Positions 1-9,217 of a stretch of 13,117 nt of DNA are shown here, piece after piece. The stretch's first letter is position 1. Every line of letters begins with the position of its first letter. The position numbers and the translations under genes were made by a program. The stretch spans positions 1-13,117 of the forward strand of contig UZAE01014087.1 of NCBI GenBank assembly GCA_900617975.1, given 5' to 3'. This DNA is from Rodentolepis nana. Lineage: Eukaryota > Platyhelminthes > Cestoda > Cyclophyllidea > Hymenolepididae. The notes under the pieces are model-generated. The model was given only the letters and a program-made list of their open reading frames with translations, had not been told where the DNA came from and did not search any database.

Positions 1-219
1 GAAAGAATGATTTCTACAACAAAGAAATCTTTTCTCAAGGCATTTCATTCACTCTATTTACGCACAATTTGATTTGCATTGCACTTAAACACGAGCAATT
101 CAGTAGATTTGACAAAATGAGTTGGACGAAATTGCTGGCAAACTCTTCACTTACTGTTAATTGAAATTCGCTTTCTCTGAGTAAATATTTTACAAATATG
201 GAATAGCAGCACTGCTCAC

Positions 220-993
220 CTTCTCTCCAGAAAAGAACTTCTTATCTCCAAGGTAATCGGACAAACTTTTAATTTCGGTTGGCAAGTTTTTCATGTATTC
301 AACTTTGTTTTTCTCCTGAAGGCAACAGGTCACAATTGATCAGCAAATTATTTCACCTCCAACTTACATAATCAGGTCCAAACGTCAAACCGTAAAATCG
401 GTTACGAATGTCCATCACCGCCAGATTTACCATCAATAATGTTGCTCTTTCCTCCGGAGACTTTGGAACTTAAAACAACAACAATGCATCAAGTGATGAT
501 GTGTGTGTGTGTGTGTGTGTGCTAAACTCATTGCTTCAATCTACAATTCCAGACTTCTTGAACTCACGCATGTTATTTCTGTCAGCAATGTATTCAAGAA
601 TTGCTGTTGAATGAGTTAGTTTGAGATCACCAACTATCAAGTAGGGAAGCTATCAACGAGAATGGGGGTAATAAAGTGTCCTATTCAAGCTTACATTTGG
701 AAAATCTAGTCCAAGATTGAATTTCTTCGAGAGCCACTGCTCTCTTGAGAAATCGGGAGCTGAAGAGTTTGTAAGTTGGAATAAAAATCACACTGTTCAC
801 ATACCGGGTCCAGCTATATAGAACTCCTGGTCAAACTTCTCACCACAGTAAGTCAATAAGAGGCGAATTTGCTGTCCAAGCTTGGAAAGGAAAAATAAAA
901 TGGCACACTTGTCACAAATAATTATCTTGCAAAAACCAGTATTCGGTCTCAACTAACCCCTCTACTCTTCCAGTATCCCAAGGTAATCGACAT
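220..993 (-). CDS. Gene A: mu-class glutathione S-transferase, partial (exons 1-6)
   Basis: A cytosolic GST that conjugates glutathione to electrophiles. Exons, in coding order on the minus strand: 958-993, 805-880, 695-759, 568-649, 368-468 and 220-315; introns are 45-99 bases, all GT-AG. They give 152 residues with no stop or frameshift. Seen: start M-S-I-T-L-G-Y-W with the expected catalytic Tyr7 and Trp8; a complete mu loop with Arg43 and Trp46; Lys50; F-P-N-L-P with Asn59 and cis-Pro61; I-L-E-Y-I-A-D in the helix after the glutathione site. Exon 6 ends in the F-F-S-G-E-K turn that normally precedes the helical N-cap of the C-terminal domain. Exons 7 and 8 (about 65 residues) are not recognisable in bases 1-219 and presumably lie beyond the left edge. 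Odd: His72 replaces the usual Gln of the T-Q-S motif, and Phe116 stands where mu GSTs usually have Tyr. The start has the only in-frame ATG with the family N-terminus. Confidence 0.93.
500..521. repeat. (TG)11 microsatellite in gene A intron 4
   Basis: An uninterrupted run of eleven TG units (CA on the coding strand) lies inside intron 4 of gene A, between the exon 4 donor (567) and exon 5 acceptor (469). It contributes to making this the longest complete intron in the window (99 bases). The repeat is likely to vary in length between individuals. Confidence 0.95.
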
Positions 994-1984
994 GATTTCA
1001 AATGGGTCAAGATTTCCAATTAGTCCCCTTTAATATGCTCCCATTTTCAAGGTCAAATCCTTCAATCTGATTGGCTGGTTTTCCATCAAATCGTTGTGTT
1101 CTCTGATTGCAACTCACTGAGTCCACTGGACAGAGTCAGCTCTTTTTTACGCAAACCTCGATTTTATTAATCTGAATAAAATCAAATTCTCATTGTCATG
1201 GCTGCTGTCACTTGGACTTGAACTAATGGAATACCTCATTTTGAGAGTATTCATTAATTATATTGCAAGAATGCTAATATTGTTTCAGATCTTAAAATTT
1301 ATAATTGTTGACACTTGGCCTTGGACTTCATTTTTGATATTCATTAAAGGTAAATAAAAGTACACAAGATGAAACTAGAAAATTCTGAGTTGATTTCATT
1401 TGTGAGGAACACAAAATCAGTGAAGTGGATGTGAGTTAATTATGTCACGATTTCAGACATCTCTCGACCAATCAATGACTAAAGTCAGTACTTGGTTATC
1501 ATACCCTGTCAACTGGCACACTAAAACAGTCCAAAACACACCCTCAACAGGCTGTTCAAGGTCATAATGAGAAGCATTTCATAAAATTTTCATAAACCTC
1601 ACAGATGTTTTATTTCAGTTTAAATGAAAGATGAGAATCCTCCATTCAATAATCTGGTTTTCCAATCACAAATGCCAGCAAGAAATGAGAGGGGTAGATC
1701 AAATGAAATGAAGGAGTCCATAGTCGATTTCTTGAATACTCCTTCAATATACAAAATCCACTCCACTCAATAATACGGTTCACCACTCCACTTGCATAAA
1801 CATCCCAACCTTCATGTTTGCATGTGGGGAAACATCGCCCTCACAGTCAGCATTCAGGATTCGCCAGAGTTGACTAGATATTTCCATCTCTGTTTCTCTT
1901 CCCTGTTGACTTGCTTTCAAACCATTGTTCTAAGCTGTAACTTGCCTTGAGTCAACTTATCTTTAGCCTCCCAATTTTTTTTCC
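994..1984. other. Non-coding region upstream of gene A
   Basis: No gene recognised on either strand. It should contain the promoter of gene A. The sequence just before the gene A start holds a TGACCTTGA element in the coding direction (1047-1055), and a second copy of the same 9-mer, in the same orientation, lies at 1556-1564. Near 1131-1140 there is a GAGTCAGC half-site of the Maf type. A 9-bp inverted repeat (1709-1717 with 1738-1746) is the only other structure noted. Confidence 0.6.
1047..1055 (-). promoter_or_regulatory. Candidate nuclear-receptor monomer site upstream of gene A
   Basis: TCAAGGTCA on the plus strand (TGACCTTGA in the direction of gene A) ends 54 bases upstream of the gene A start. 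It matches YCAAGGYCR, the extended half-site bound by FTZ-F1/SF-1 and ERR-type nuclear receptors. Binding is inferred from the motif alone. Confidence 0.35.
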
Positions 1985-2344
1985 ATGTGGGGTCTAAAAT
2001 GTGCCCAAAAATTAGGGAAAGCAGATGGCCATTTGCCTACCACAAACATCAGCGATACAAATCGATTTACTTTTATCGCTGATAAACGAAAAAGGCAAAT
2101 ATTGCAAGTGAACATTACGACCGAACTTGATTTCGGTCACCAACAGAGATTATCCACATGGTTTGAACAGAATACAATAAATCGTTGCATTTGGGCCTTG
2201 TGGTGGAGCATTCAGCACCAAACCGGATTTCGGACACATCGAATACCATCACTGAGGTGTGGCTACTTGAACATCGCTGGTTTCTCGCTGGGTTGTGCTG
2301 AGGAAAATAACCCTAGAGGACTGGTTGTCCCACTTGACTGGTAG
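1985..2344 (+). other. Open frame of 119 codons in a hairpin-bearing, GC-richer block; not recognised
   Basis: The frame starts at ATG 1985 and ends at TAG 2342-2344. The protein has no motif or family that I recognise, no clear signal peptide and no membrane segment, and a low-complexity or biased origin is not evident. The DNA is richer in G and C than its surroundings and contains two perfect inverted repeats (2048-2083 and 2119-2138). These fit an old mobile-element remnant better than a gene. I do not claim that this frame is translated. Confidence 0.3.
2048..2083. repeat. Perfect 10-bp inverted repeat (hairpin)
   Basis: ATCAGCGATA at 2048-2057 is the exact reverse complement of TATCGCTGAT at 2074-2083, with a 16-base loop. 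The loop itself contains the palindrome AAATCGATTT (2059-2068). A second tight hairpin follows at 2119-2138: GACCGAA, a 6-base loop, then TTCGGTC. Confidence 0.85.
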
Positions 2345-2842
2345 AAAGTGATGACAACGAAAACACACGAACTCACGTCCGCTTAACTTTCCACCTTGAA
2401 GATGTCAACAAAATGGAAGTAGACTCATCATGGAAACGGTAGAGACAGCTGATCTGATGACTGTAAAGTACACACACATTCTCTCTCTCTCTCTTCTAAT
2501 ACCTCTATTTTTAAAAAGGTAGATCTATCTTCCCACACAGTGGCTCCCAATGATTATAATGGACATAAGAATAAGTTATCACACTTGCATTATGCAGATT
2601 ATACACTATCACCATGGTTTTAGAATTGCAAGCTGATGAAGAGAATGCACCTTTTCAGAGGAAAAGTTAAAATGAAAGAGAAATGGTTTACAGTGTCCCA
2701 ATGGAACAGCTAATCTAATTAAGGCAAATATTTGCTTAGCATTATGTCAATCAACCTTACATTTTCAATTCTGCATTTTTGGGAATAATTCTACTCCACA
2801 ATGTCTGCAGCAACAGATCCAGCAAATTCTGAAGCACTTTCA
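2345..2842. other. Non-coding stretch with short CA and CT runs
   Basis: No gene recognised. It holds a short CA run (about 2469-2477) followed directly by a CT run (about 2480-2494). The rest is ordinary AT-rich sequence leading up to the tandem duplication that starts at 2843. Confidence 0.6.
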
Positions 2843-3154
2843 GGATAAAACCCCTTCAGTATTTTGGTTTCGTTTAACCCACAAGGTCGAGCAAAGTGGG
2901 AATCATTACCAAGTCAACATTAAATTGAAATTTCGCTAATGGTGGAAACATTTTGGAAGGCATAATTGTGCTCACTGCAATACTGCCGATGCAGGTTAAT
3001 GTCGAACTTAACTTAATGGATAAAACTCCTTCATTATTTTGGTTCAATTTAACCCACAAGTTATAATTATGAAGTCGATCAAATTGCAAACCATTAAAAA
3101 AAGTCAACAGTCAGTTGAAATATCGCAACATTTTATGGCCATAATTGTGCACTT
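2843..3154. repeat. Diverged tandem duplication, period 175 bp
   Basis: Copy 1 starts at 2843 and copy 2 at 3018. Both begin GGATAAAAC, continue with TTTGGTT and then TTTAACCCACAAG, share GTCAACA and TTGAAAT in the middle, and end at CATAATTGTGC (copy 1 about 2961-2976, copy 2 about 3140-3154). The copies are clearly related but have many substitutions and indels, so the duplication is old. Open frames across it on the minus strand are chance products. Confidence 0.8.
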
Positions 3155-3294
3155 AATTTCCACCGTCATGATGAAATAAAATTTGACCGTTTTATAGCGA
3201 GGGAAGTCGTCACCTTCTTTGAGTTGACCATTTCCTGTCCTTCTAGAAAGTTTATCAATATCACTCCTTTTGAATCCCAAAAGTGGTAACTACG

Positions 3295-3454
3295 ACTTTC
3301 TTAACGGAAGCAAGAAGACAGCTAATGAATTGCTATTTATTAACTGCTATAAATGTACCCCCCCCCCACTCTTGGGGAAGCTGAAGTCAAAGATTAAGGG
3401 CTAATGATAAGTATCATAAAGCCTGCCATTTGAAATAAAAACTTTCTTAACGGA
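3295..3454 (+). mobile_element. Short retro-inserted element with a 14-bp target-site duplication
   Basis: The 14-mer ACTTTCTTAACGGA occurs exactly at 3295-3308 and 3441-3454 and brackets a 132-bp insert (3309-3440). The insert carries a run of ten C (3358-3367) and ends in TTTGAAATAAAA, an A-rich tail directly against the downstream duplication. That is the signature of target-primed insertion of a non-LTR element or SINE. About 70 bp at its 3' end are nearly identical to the reverse complement of 13040-13117. There is no coding capacity, so it depends on enzymes from elsewhere or is a 5'-truncated fragment. Confidence 0.8.
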
Positions 3455-3869
3455 CACTTCAGCTTTGAACTTGACAGGCACAGGTGTTCTCTTCTGACTG
3501 AACTCTGTCTCCTGGATCGAACGGGTAGCTACCAATTTCATTTCCAGTAATAAAGCGCTTAAAAATTATCCTCATTTGCTACCATCTTTTCCAAAGTTGG
3601 TGCAGAAAGTTCAGCTCATTGGATCAGTTATTGTTCTATCAATGTTTCTGGAATTCACTGTACCCAACGAGATCTTGATCAAGCCAAGATATTCAGTGAG
3701 TGGAAATTTGTTCAATGGAAACTCACCCATCTTGCATGGCACAGAATCCCCATAAACATGTTGTAAGGCCTCTGTAATCTGATCAGATTTATAATCTTAT
3801 TCTGTTCAGCATTTTGTGTTATCTCAGATCACAAAATTTGTTATTTGCAGGGTTGAAAATGGCTAGTCA
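3455..3869. other. Non-coding stretch between the two related insertions
   Basis: I recognise no gene, RNA or repeat here. An open frame beginning at 3814 runs into the downstream element and has no recognisable protein features. Confidence 0.55.
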
Positions 3870-4226
3870 TTTTGAGATTCAGGGGTGTGCGGTAGACTTA
3901 CCTCCACGTGGTGCACCCTGGGCAACGTATACTCATACGGCAAAAAAGTCTATTAACTGGCAGTTGACTTCTCACTTCAAACTACCATCACCCCACTGTA
4001 TATCATATTCCAACACTTTCACAGTACTCATCTAACCTCTTTTCTGCCTTTGTGTCTGTCTCTTTTACATCTTTTAAACACTCTTCTGTTCCCCCCCCCC
4101 CCCCACTTGACTTTATTTCACTTTGATGTTCCTCCCTCCTCTGTGAAGCCTGAAGTCAATTAAAATGCTAATGAAAGCTATCAAGATGTCTGCCATTTGG
4201 CATAAATAAATAAGTTTTAAGATTCA
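3870..4226 (+). mobile_element. Longer member of the same repeat family, with imperfect target-site duplication
   Basis: TTTTGAGATTCA (3870-3881) and TTTTAAGATTCA (4215-4226) differ at one of 12 positions and bracket about 333 bp (3882-4214). The 3' part has a run of fourteen C (4091-4104), a GCCTGAAGTCAA block, a TGCTAATGA block, TGCCATTTG and a TAAA-type tail. These are the same landmarks, in the same order, as in the element at 3309-3440. The 5' part is more GC-rich (CACGTGGTGCACCC near 3906). No protein is recognisable, so it is probably a SINE or the 3' end of a non-LTR element. I did not find convincing tRNA-type A and B boxes. Confidence 0.6.
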
Positions 4227-5356
4227 ACCTCTCTTGATCCTTATCTTACATTAGAATGATTGGAGAGTTGTATACTAATATTGTTAGTCAGACATGTGAG
4301 AAAGAAAATGTGAATGTAGGACTACTTCAGGGTGCCGCAAAGGAATGTAGGCACACTTAAAATCATTGCAGGCGTGTTATTTATTGTTATTATTTCATTA
4401 TTCGGCAGCAGTCTGTTATGTATGCGCACATTGCATTTGGTTCACATTGAAAAAGCAAGGAAGTTGCTGATGATATGGTTTGGAAATATCTCATAAATTT
4501 AGACAAAATTTAAGAACTTCCTGTTGTCTCTTCAGAAAATGTCATTCTTTTTCATGTTGATTTCAATTCACATATATTCAATGACGTTTAGGTAAATAGT
4601 TAAATTTCAGGTTTTAATAAATAAGCTCAGAAATTACTTGCGTATTGATCTACTTACAAATAGGTGCATAAATAGACCCAATACATGAATCATGTCTGAA
4701 GAATTCTTTCCTCTGGTTGCTCACTGGATTTCGCCTGTGGAAATATCAAGGAGTGCTATAATACTACTCAATCAATATTCTTAGGTGAATTTCTCGAATG
4801 GTTCCCCACTATTGTGGCTACCAAATTACTACTCCAAATCGCCCGCACACGAAGAGGTCTTTCACAGTTGGGATATGCTCAAAATAAATCACTTCAGCAA
4901 ATAATTCAGAAATCGATTTATTGATTCTCAAACTCCCCCCTCCCTCCCTCACATCATTTCATTTGCAATGTAAACCATGATAGGACCACAATTTTTACCA
5001 ATTTAATAAGATGACAATCTAAGTTTAACTGAATAGGGTTAAATTATACCAACGCCAAACACCTTGCGAACTAGAACCAAATGATCTAAAACCACCTGCA
5101 AAATTTTAGGGTCATTTAGAAGATATTCCCCTCTTTAACATTTTTGACACCCGATTGAAGATATACCATTAAATCTTCCTCATATTTTCTATCTTACTCT
5201 ATTCTACAGATGCGACTTTTGTTTTCCCTTCCGAAAGAAAAAGAGCGACTTAAATTAAGATATTTTCAATTAACAAACGGTTAGAGTATGTATTTGGCAT
5301 TCAATTACCAAGTAATCACTTGACACACACAAATCAGATTTTGCATTTTCCTGAAT
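4227..5356. other. Non-coding spacer downstream of gene B
   Basis: No gene recognised on either strand. A pyrimidine-rich C/T tract lies at about 4935-4950. This stretch must contain the 3' untranslated region of gene B (minus strand). ATTAAA variants occur, one overlapping the gene B stop codon and one about 350 bases downstream (5002-5007), but none is convincing as the polyadenylation signal. Confidence 0.55.
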
Positions 5357-6451
5357 TTAATTGTTATTGCGCCACGTTGCAGAGCTTGACATACAATCTC
5401 GCTTTTTGAACTCCTCTGAGGACATATACTCCTTCAGTTCTGGTAGATTCTAAATAAATGTGTCACATGGTGTTATAAAGGAATAATAGGCCTTAAAAAA
5501 ATTAACTTTAAAAGAATACCTCAAAACGAGTCAGATAGGCCTTCAATTTGTGAAATTTACTGAGACAAGATGGCTCAAACTTTTCTAATTGATTCAGAAG
5601 TTCACATAGGCTGAAATCGGGATAGTTAATCTAAAGACAAAAATTTGAAATTAACACCAACAACTTGTGTCAATGTACGAAATGTAGAAGATTGAAGTGC
5701 TCACATTTTCACCCGTAAGCCAGGTTTTGTCACCCAAATATTCTTCGAAGGTCTTCAAACTATCAGGAAGACTTTTCAGGAATGGGCCTTTCAGATTATT
5801 CTGTAAAACATTAAGAAATTATACATTTATTTTTCAGTCAAAAGTACAACTTTATTTGTTGAAACTGATTAAAATGGTAGATTATACTTACGAAATCTGG
5901 ACTGTAGCACAATTTTCCAAAGTTCATGATCAGATCAAAGATGGCATTGGAAAGCATATGAAGTACAGCACGTTGTTTCACACAACTTGGAACTATTTGG
6001 TGGGTTGATTTAATCAAAACTCGGGACAGTTCTCACCCATATTGTGTACCTCGGCAATGTACTCGAGAATAGCTGAGGATTGAGTCAGCTTGAAATCACC
6101 ATCAATATAATACGGTAGCTGTTGAGTATATGAATAAGATAATAAATTGTGTCTTACGTTAGGAAATTCAAGACCCAGTTTGAATTTTTCATCAGGCCAT
6201 TCTTTATTATAATAATTAGGAGTTAAAATTAGTATTTTAGAAATTATCAATACCTGGTCCAGAATGATACAGCTTCTCTTGAAAGTCAGCTCTATGATAA
6301 CGTAATAAGAGTCGGATTGGTTCAGCGAGCTATGTAAATAAATTCATTTATAACTCATAACAATATGCAAGGTTGATAGGCATCTAAATTAACTAAAAAA
6401 TGAATTTGGGCTCACTCCTCTAATGTTCCAATAACCTAAAGTAGGAGCCAT
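5357..6451 (-). CDS. Gene B: mu-class glutathione S-transferase, complete, with one defective splice acceptor
   Basis: Eight exons on the minus strand: 6416-6451, 6254-6329, 6158-6222 (ancestral) or 6158-6201 (from the nearest usable AG), 6037-6118, 5892-5992, 5705-5800, 5520-5630, 5357-5449. Product 219 or 212 residues, no stop or frameshift. Seen: M-A-P-T-L-G-Y-W (Tyr7, Trp8), Lys50, F-P-N-L-P-Y-Y, T-Q-S-S (Gln72, Ser73), L-C-Y-S-P-D-F (Tyr116), I-N-Y-P-D-F at the start of exon 7 as the C-domain N-cap, stop TAA. The expected intron 2 acceptor reads AA, not AG (6223-6224). The next AG (6202-6203) keeps frame but drops seven residues of the mu loop. Even the full form has Asn at position 43, where Arg contacts glutathione. 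Closest relative in the window is gene C (27 of 37 residues identical in exon 7). It may be a functional short-loop enzyme or a gene in early decay; the otherwise clean frame favours function. No AATAAA was seen within about 200 bases downstream. Confidence 0.88.
6202..6253 (-). other. Gene B intron 2 with shifted 3' splice site
   Basis: The donor GTATTG follows exon 2 at 6253. At the position where genes A and C have ...AG before the split Ala codon, this gene has TTTTAA (AA at 6223-6224). There is no AG at all between the donor and 6203-6202, so the first usable acceptor is AATAAAG. That makes a 52-base intron and an exon 3 of 44 instead of 65 bases. The 21-base loss is in frame. If the old acceptor were used, the intron would be only 31 bases. 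Confidence 0.75.
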
Positions 6452-7682
6452 TGTAATTGTGAATCGGCGAATGGCCTTGTAAACTTAATTAATTTAATGT
6501 AGTTAGTCTTATATGCCATTTGCTCAAATGAAATTGTTAAGAATAATTTATACCCTCCAAATCAATTTTGAAGAATTTTCGCTTTGATTACATGGCCAGA
6601 CTTATGACAGAAGGCTTGTGCTGAAAATATATTGTCCACTGACTTCTTGTTATTTTATACATGAATGTACTGTACGAAGCCTATGTTTCTCAATTTAGGA
6701 ATGCGAATTTTTTATGCCCTAATAAAATAACAAACAGCTTCCTAAGGGCTCTTTAAATTAGTCATTAAAATAAAAATTAAAAACAATAATAATAATAAAT
6801 TTATTTTTGAAATTTAGAAAACATGGTCGTTTTATGTTAAAACTTTATACTTATTTAATCATTTTGCGATCAATTATGTTATAAACTATTTCTTAATTCC
6901 GAAGGATCATGCTTATTGCTCAGAGATAATAATTGATCAAACTTTGGCCTTCTAGTATATCATTAGAGTAAAACATCACACTTAATAAAGTAGACCTATT
7001 TTGGTTGTAGAATTCGTATACTAGTAAAAGTATGTGATATCATCAAAGTAATTTTGGGATGATTTTAAAATAAGATCATATTTTCATTTATGCAGTATTG
7101 AAATTGGTTTTAATTGCATTATTTCCATAATATATAACTGCAGATAATACTTAATATTGGGAAAATACGGGCGTAGTATATTGTGTCGCCAAATTACAAT
7201 AGCATTAATTTTACTTCGGATTACACATATAGAAACAAAAATACTTTTTCATATTGCTGATGTATTTCAACTATCCAATTTCAATTCTTAGCAACCCCAT
7301 TAATTATAAACATACTTAATCAGCCACCCTACTTCTGCTAAAGTGTTAATGGGCTTAAATTAGCAGACGTCAGTGGGTCTGCAAGAAGGAAAAGCTAATT
7401 TTATCATCCGACTAATATACTGATCGCAGAGGCTAACAGGAACCAACACTTTCAAAATTAGAAAAATAGGGAGACGGGAAGAGTTAGTGGTGTATTAAAA
7501 GTAATAAAATTAGAGTTCGTAAATCCGTACAATGCACGTCTTAACTTGGTACATGAAATAGTAGTGCGTGCTGAGGCCTAATCAAAGCTAGTCTCTTCCT
7601 TTATTAGACATTCAGTGATTGTCGGACTAATTCATCAACACCTAATTGAATAATGCTTACTGGTACTTTATCGGAGCTCCCG

Positions 7683-7690
7683 TGACGTCA
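7683..7690. promoter_or_regulatory. Perfect cAMP-response element (TGACGTCA)
   Basis: The full 8-bp palindrome TGACGTCA, the consensus site for CREB/ATF bZIP factors, lies in a locally less AT-rich patch near the middle of the B-C spacer. It is about 1.2 kb before gene B and 1.6 kb before gene C. Roughly 0.2 such sites would be expected in a window of this size, so chance is possible. Confidence 0.4.
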
Positions 7691-8471
7691 CTATCAACAA
7701 ACCAAGTTGATCAACTGTTCAGTAAATCTTGAATACTGCTGTCAAAATTTGCCCAGAAATCACCAGTTAAGGCCCTATTAGCGGATATTGTGGACGCCAT
7801 GTCATCTTAACTAACATAGCATCGATTGTATATTAAACCTAAAATTCAACGAAATGAAATCATTTTGATGCTTTATTTAGTTACCCATTTCTTAGTAATT
7901 TAAAACAATTCGGCATTTTTTCGTGCTGTTTGAACAGTTTTGGATCTTTCTTTTTCAAGTCCAATCAAAGTAACAGTAATTAAGTCGATTATGTAAGCAA
8001 TTCAGTTCTATCTGCTTATAGATCATTTCGTCAAAATGATTGTCGTGTTGGGAGGAATTTTATTCAAGGGATATAAATACCTCCTTCAATGGGGTATGGA
8101 GTTTGGTTCTTCTCTGCGACTTTACAATGCCGAATTAGCAAAATAAAACTAGATTGAAATTTTGTTTAACTATTTTGTGATGCTTAAAGTTCTAATCCAA
8201 TTGAGGTACAGTTAATCATAACTACCAAATACATAAATATCAGCATGTAAAAACTTTCGTCCATAGAACCAGCTTCCAAATCTCTCGAAGTTTTATGTCA
8301 GAGAAAGCCTGTTTCATCATAAAGACCATAATGGCTGCAATGAACGGTTTACGAATTCAATAAATGACGCGGGACTGCGTTGAAACTTTATTATATTGAG
8401 ACTCTGAAAATTAGCGTTTTGTATACACACATTACTTGCTCAACAACGTGTTGGAGTGACAACCTTCGAAT

Positions 8472-8480
8472 TGACCTTGA
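8472..8480. promoter_or_regulatory. Third exact TCAAGGTCA-type half-site
   Basis: TGACCTTGA is an exact copy, in reverse complement, of the 9-mer at 1047-1055 and 1556-1564. It lies in the B-C spacer, about 830 bases before gene C. It is listed for completeness with the other sites of this class; its function is unproven. Confidence 0.25.
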
Positions 8481-9217
8481 GTGACTGAAGTGATAAGTAA
8501 CATTGATTCCACAAATATGAATAATGTTTTATATTACTTTTCCGCATGATATCTCCTGTGTCAAATTTAACGATTCTAAAACCATCGAATAAACAATATC
8601 TTAATTCAAAATTTTTAGGTACTATTTCGGATTAATGACATAAACTTGTAGGATTAATCAATGTTTATTTTGGCAAAAGTCGCAATTTTGAAAATTACAC
8701 TTAACTTTATCAAAGATCAGGCATTCACAGTAAGGTAGACCCCAATGATGCAGCTTATGCTTTCAAACTAGAAGGTTTCAGCCTAAGATTATGATAACCT
8801 GATTCCACAATTGAAAAAAGATTTTTCATTTTAAGATAACTTTGAGAAAAGAACACACATAAACTTCAAATCCCACCTTGCTTCTGTTCGAAAATATAAT
8901 TTGGCTAGATAAATATATGCTTTGAACACAACACGATTTTTGAAAAATGAATTTAAATGAATGAGCAACTTTAGTACTTCATTTGAAATGTAATGGCGTT
9001 ATAAATCATTAATATCAAGAGGTAATCTTTAAGAATTTCTGAGTTTCACAATAATTATAATTTATCATTATTTTGTTTGTTAGTTTGTTAATTATCATAA
9101 TAAGGCCTAAAATGCCTCACTTAAAATTCAATCTTTTCAAATTCAATTATACAAAAGTACATTTGTAAATTGCGATTTAAATTTGTATCTGTTGTTTTTG
9201 TTGGCTTCAGGCGAGTT

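Noticed and set aside
1709..1746. 9-bp inverted repeat with a 20-base loop
   Set aside because: The stem is short with a long loop, and nothing else supports a function; it is compatible with chance in a window of this size.
2874..3107. Minus-strand open frame of 77 codons
   Set aside because: It runs through the diverged tandem repeat and reflects repeat composition, not a gene.
3882..3960. tRNA-derived promoter (A and B boxes) at the 5' end of the longer element
   Set aside because: I looked for both boxes and found no convincing match, so I do not call it a tRNA-derived SINE.
3814..4035. Plus-strand open frame of 73 codons
   Set aside because: It crosses the border of the retro-inserted element at 3882 and has no recognisable motif, so it is most likely chance.
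5697..6008. Plus-strand open frame of 103 codons
   Set aside because: It is antisense to gene B exons 5 and 6, which have family similarity, correct splice sites and correct phases on the minus strand.
8072..8147. TATAAATA followed about 70 bases later by AATAAA, resembling a tiny transcription unit
   Set aside because: Both motifs are common in AT-rich DNA and nothing between them looks like a gene or structured RNA.
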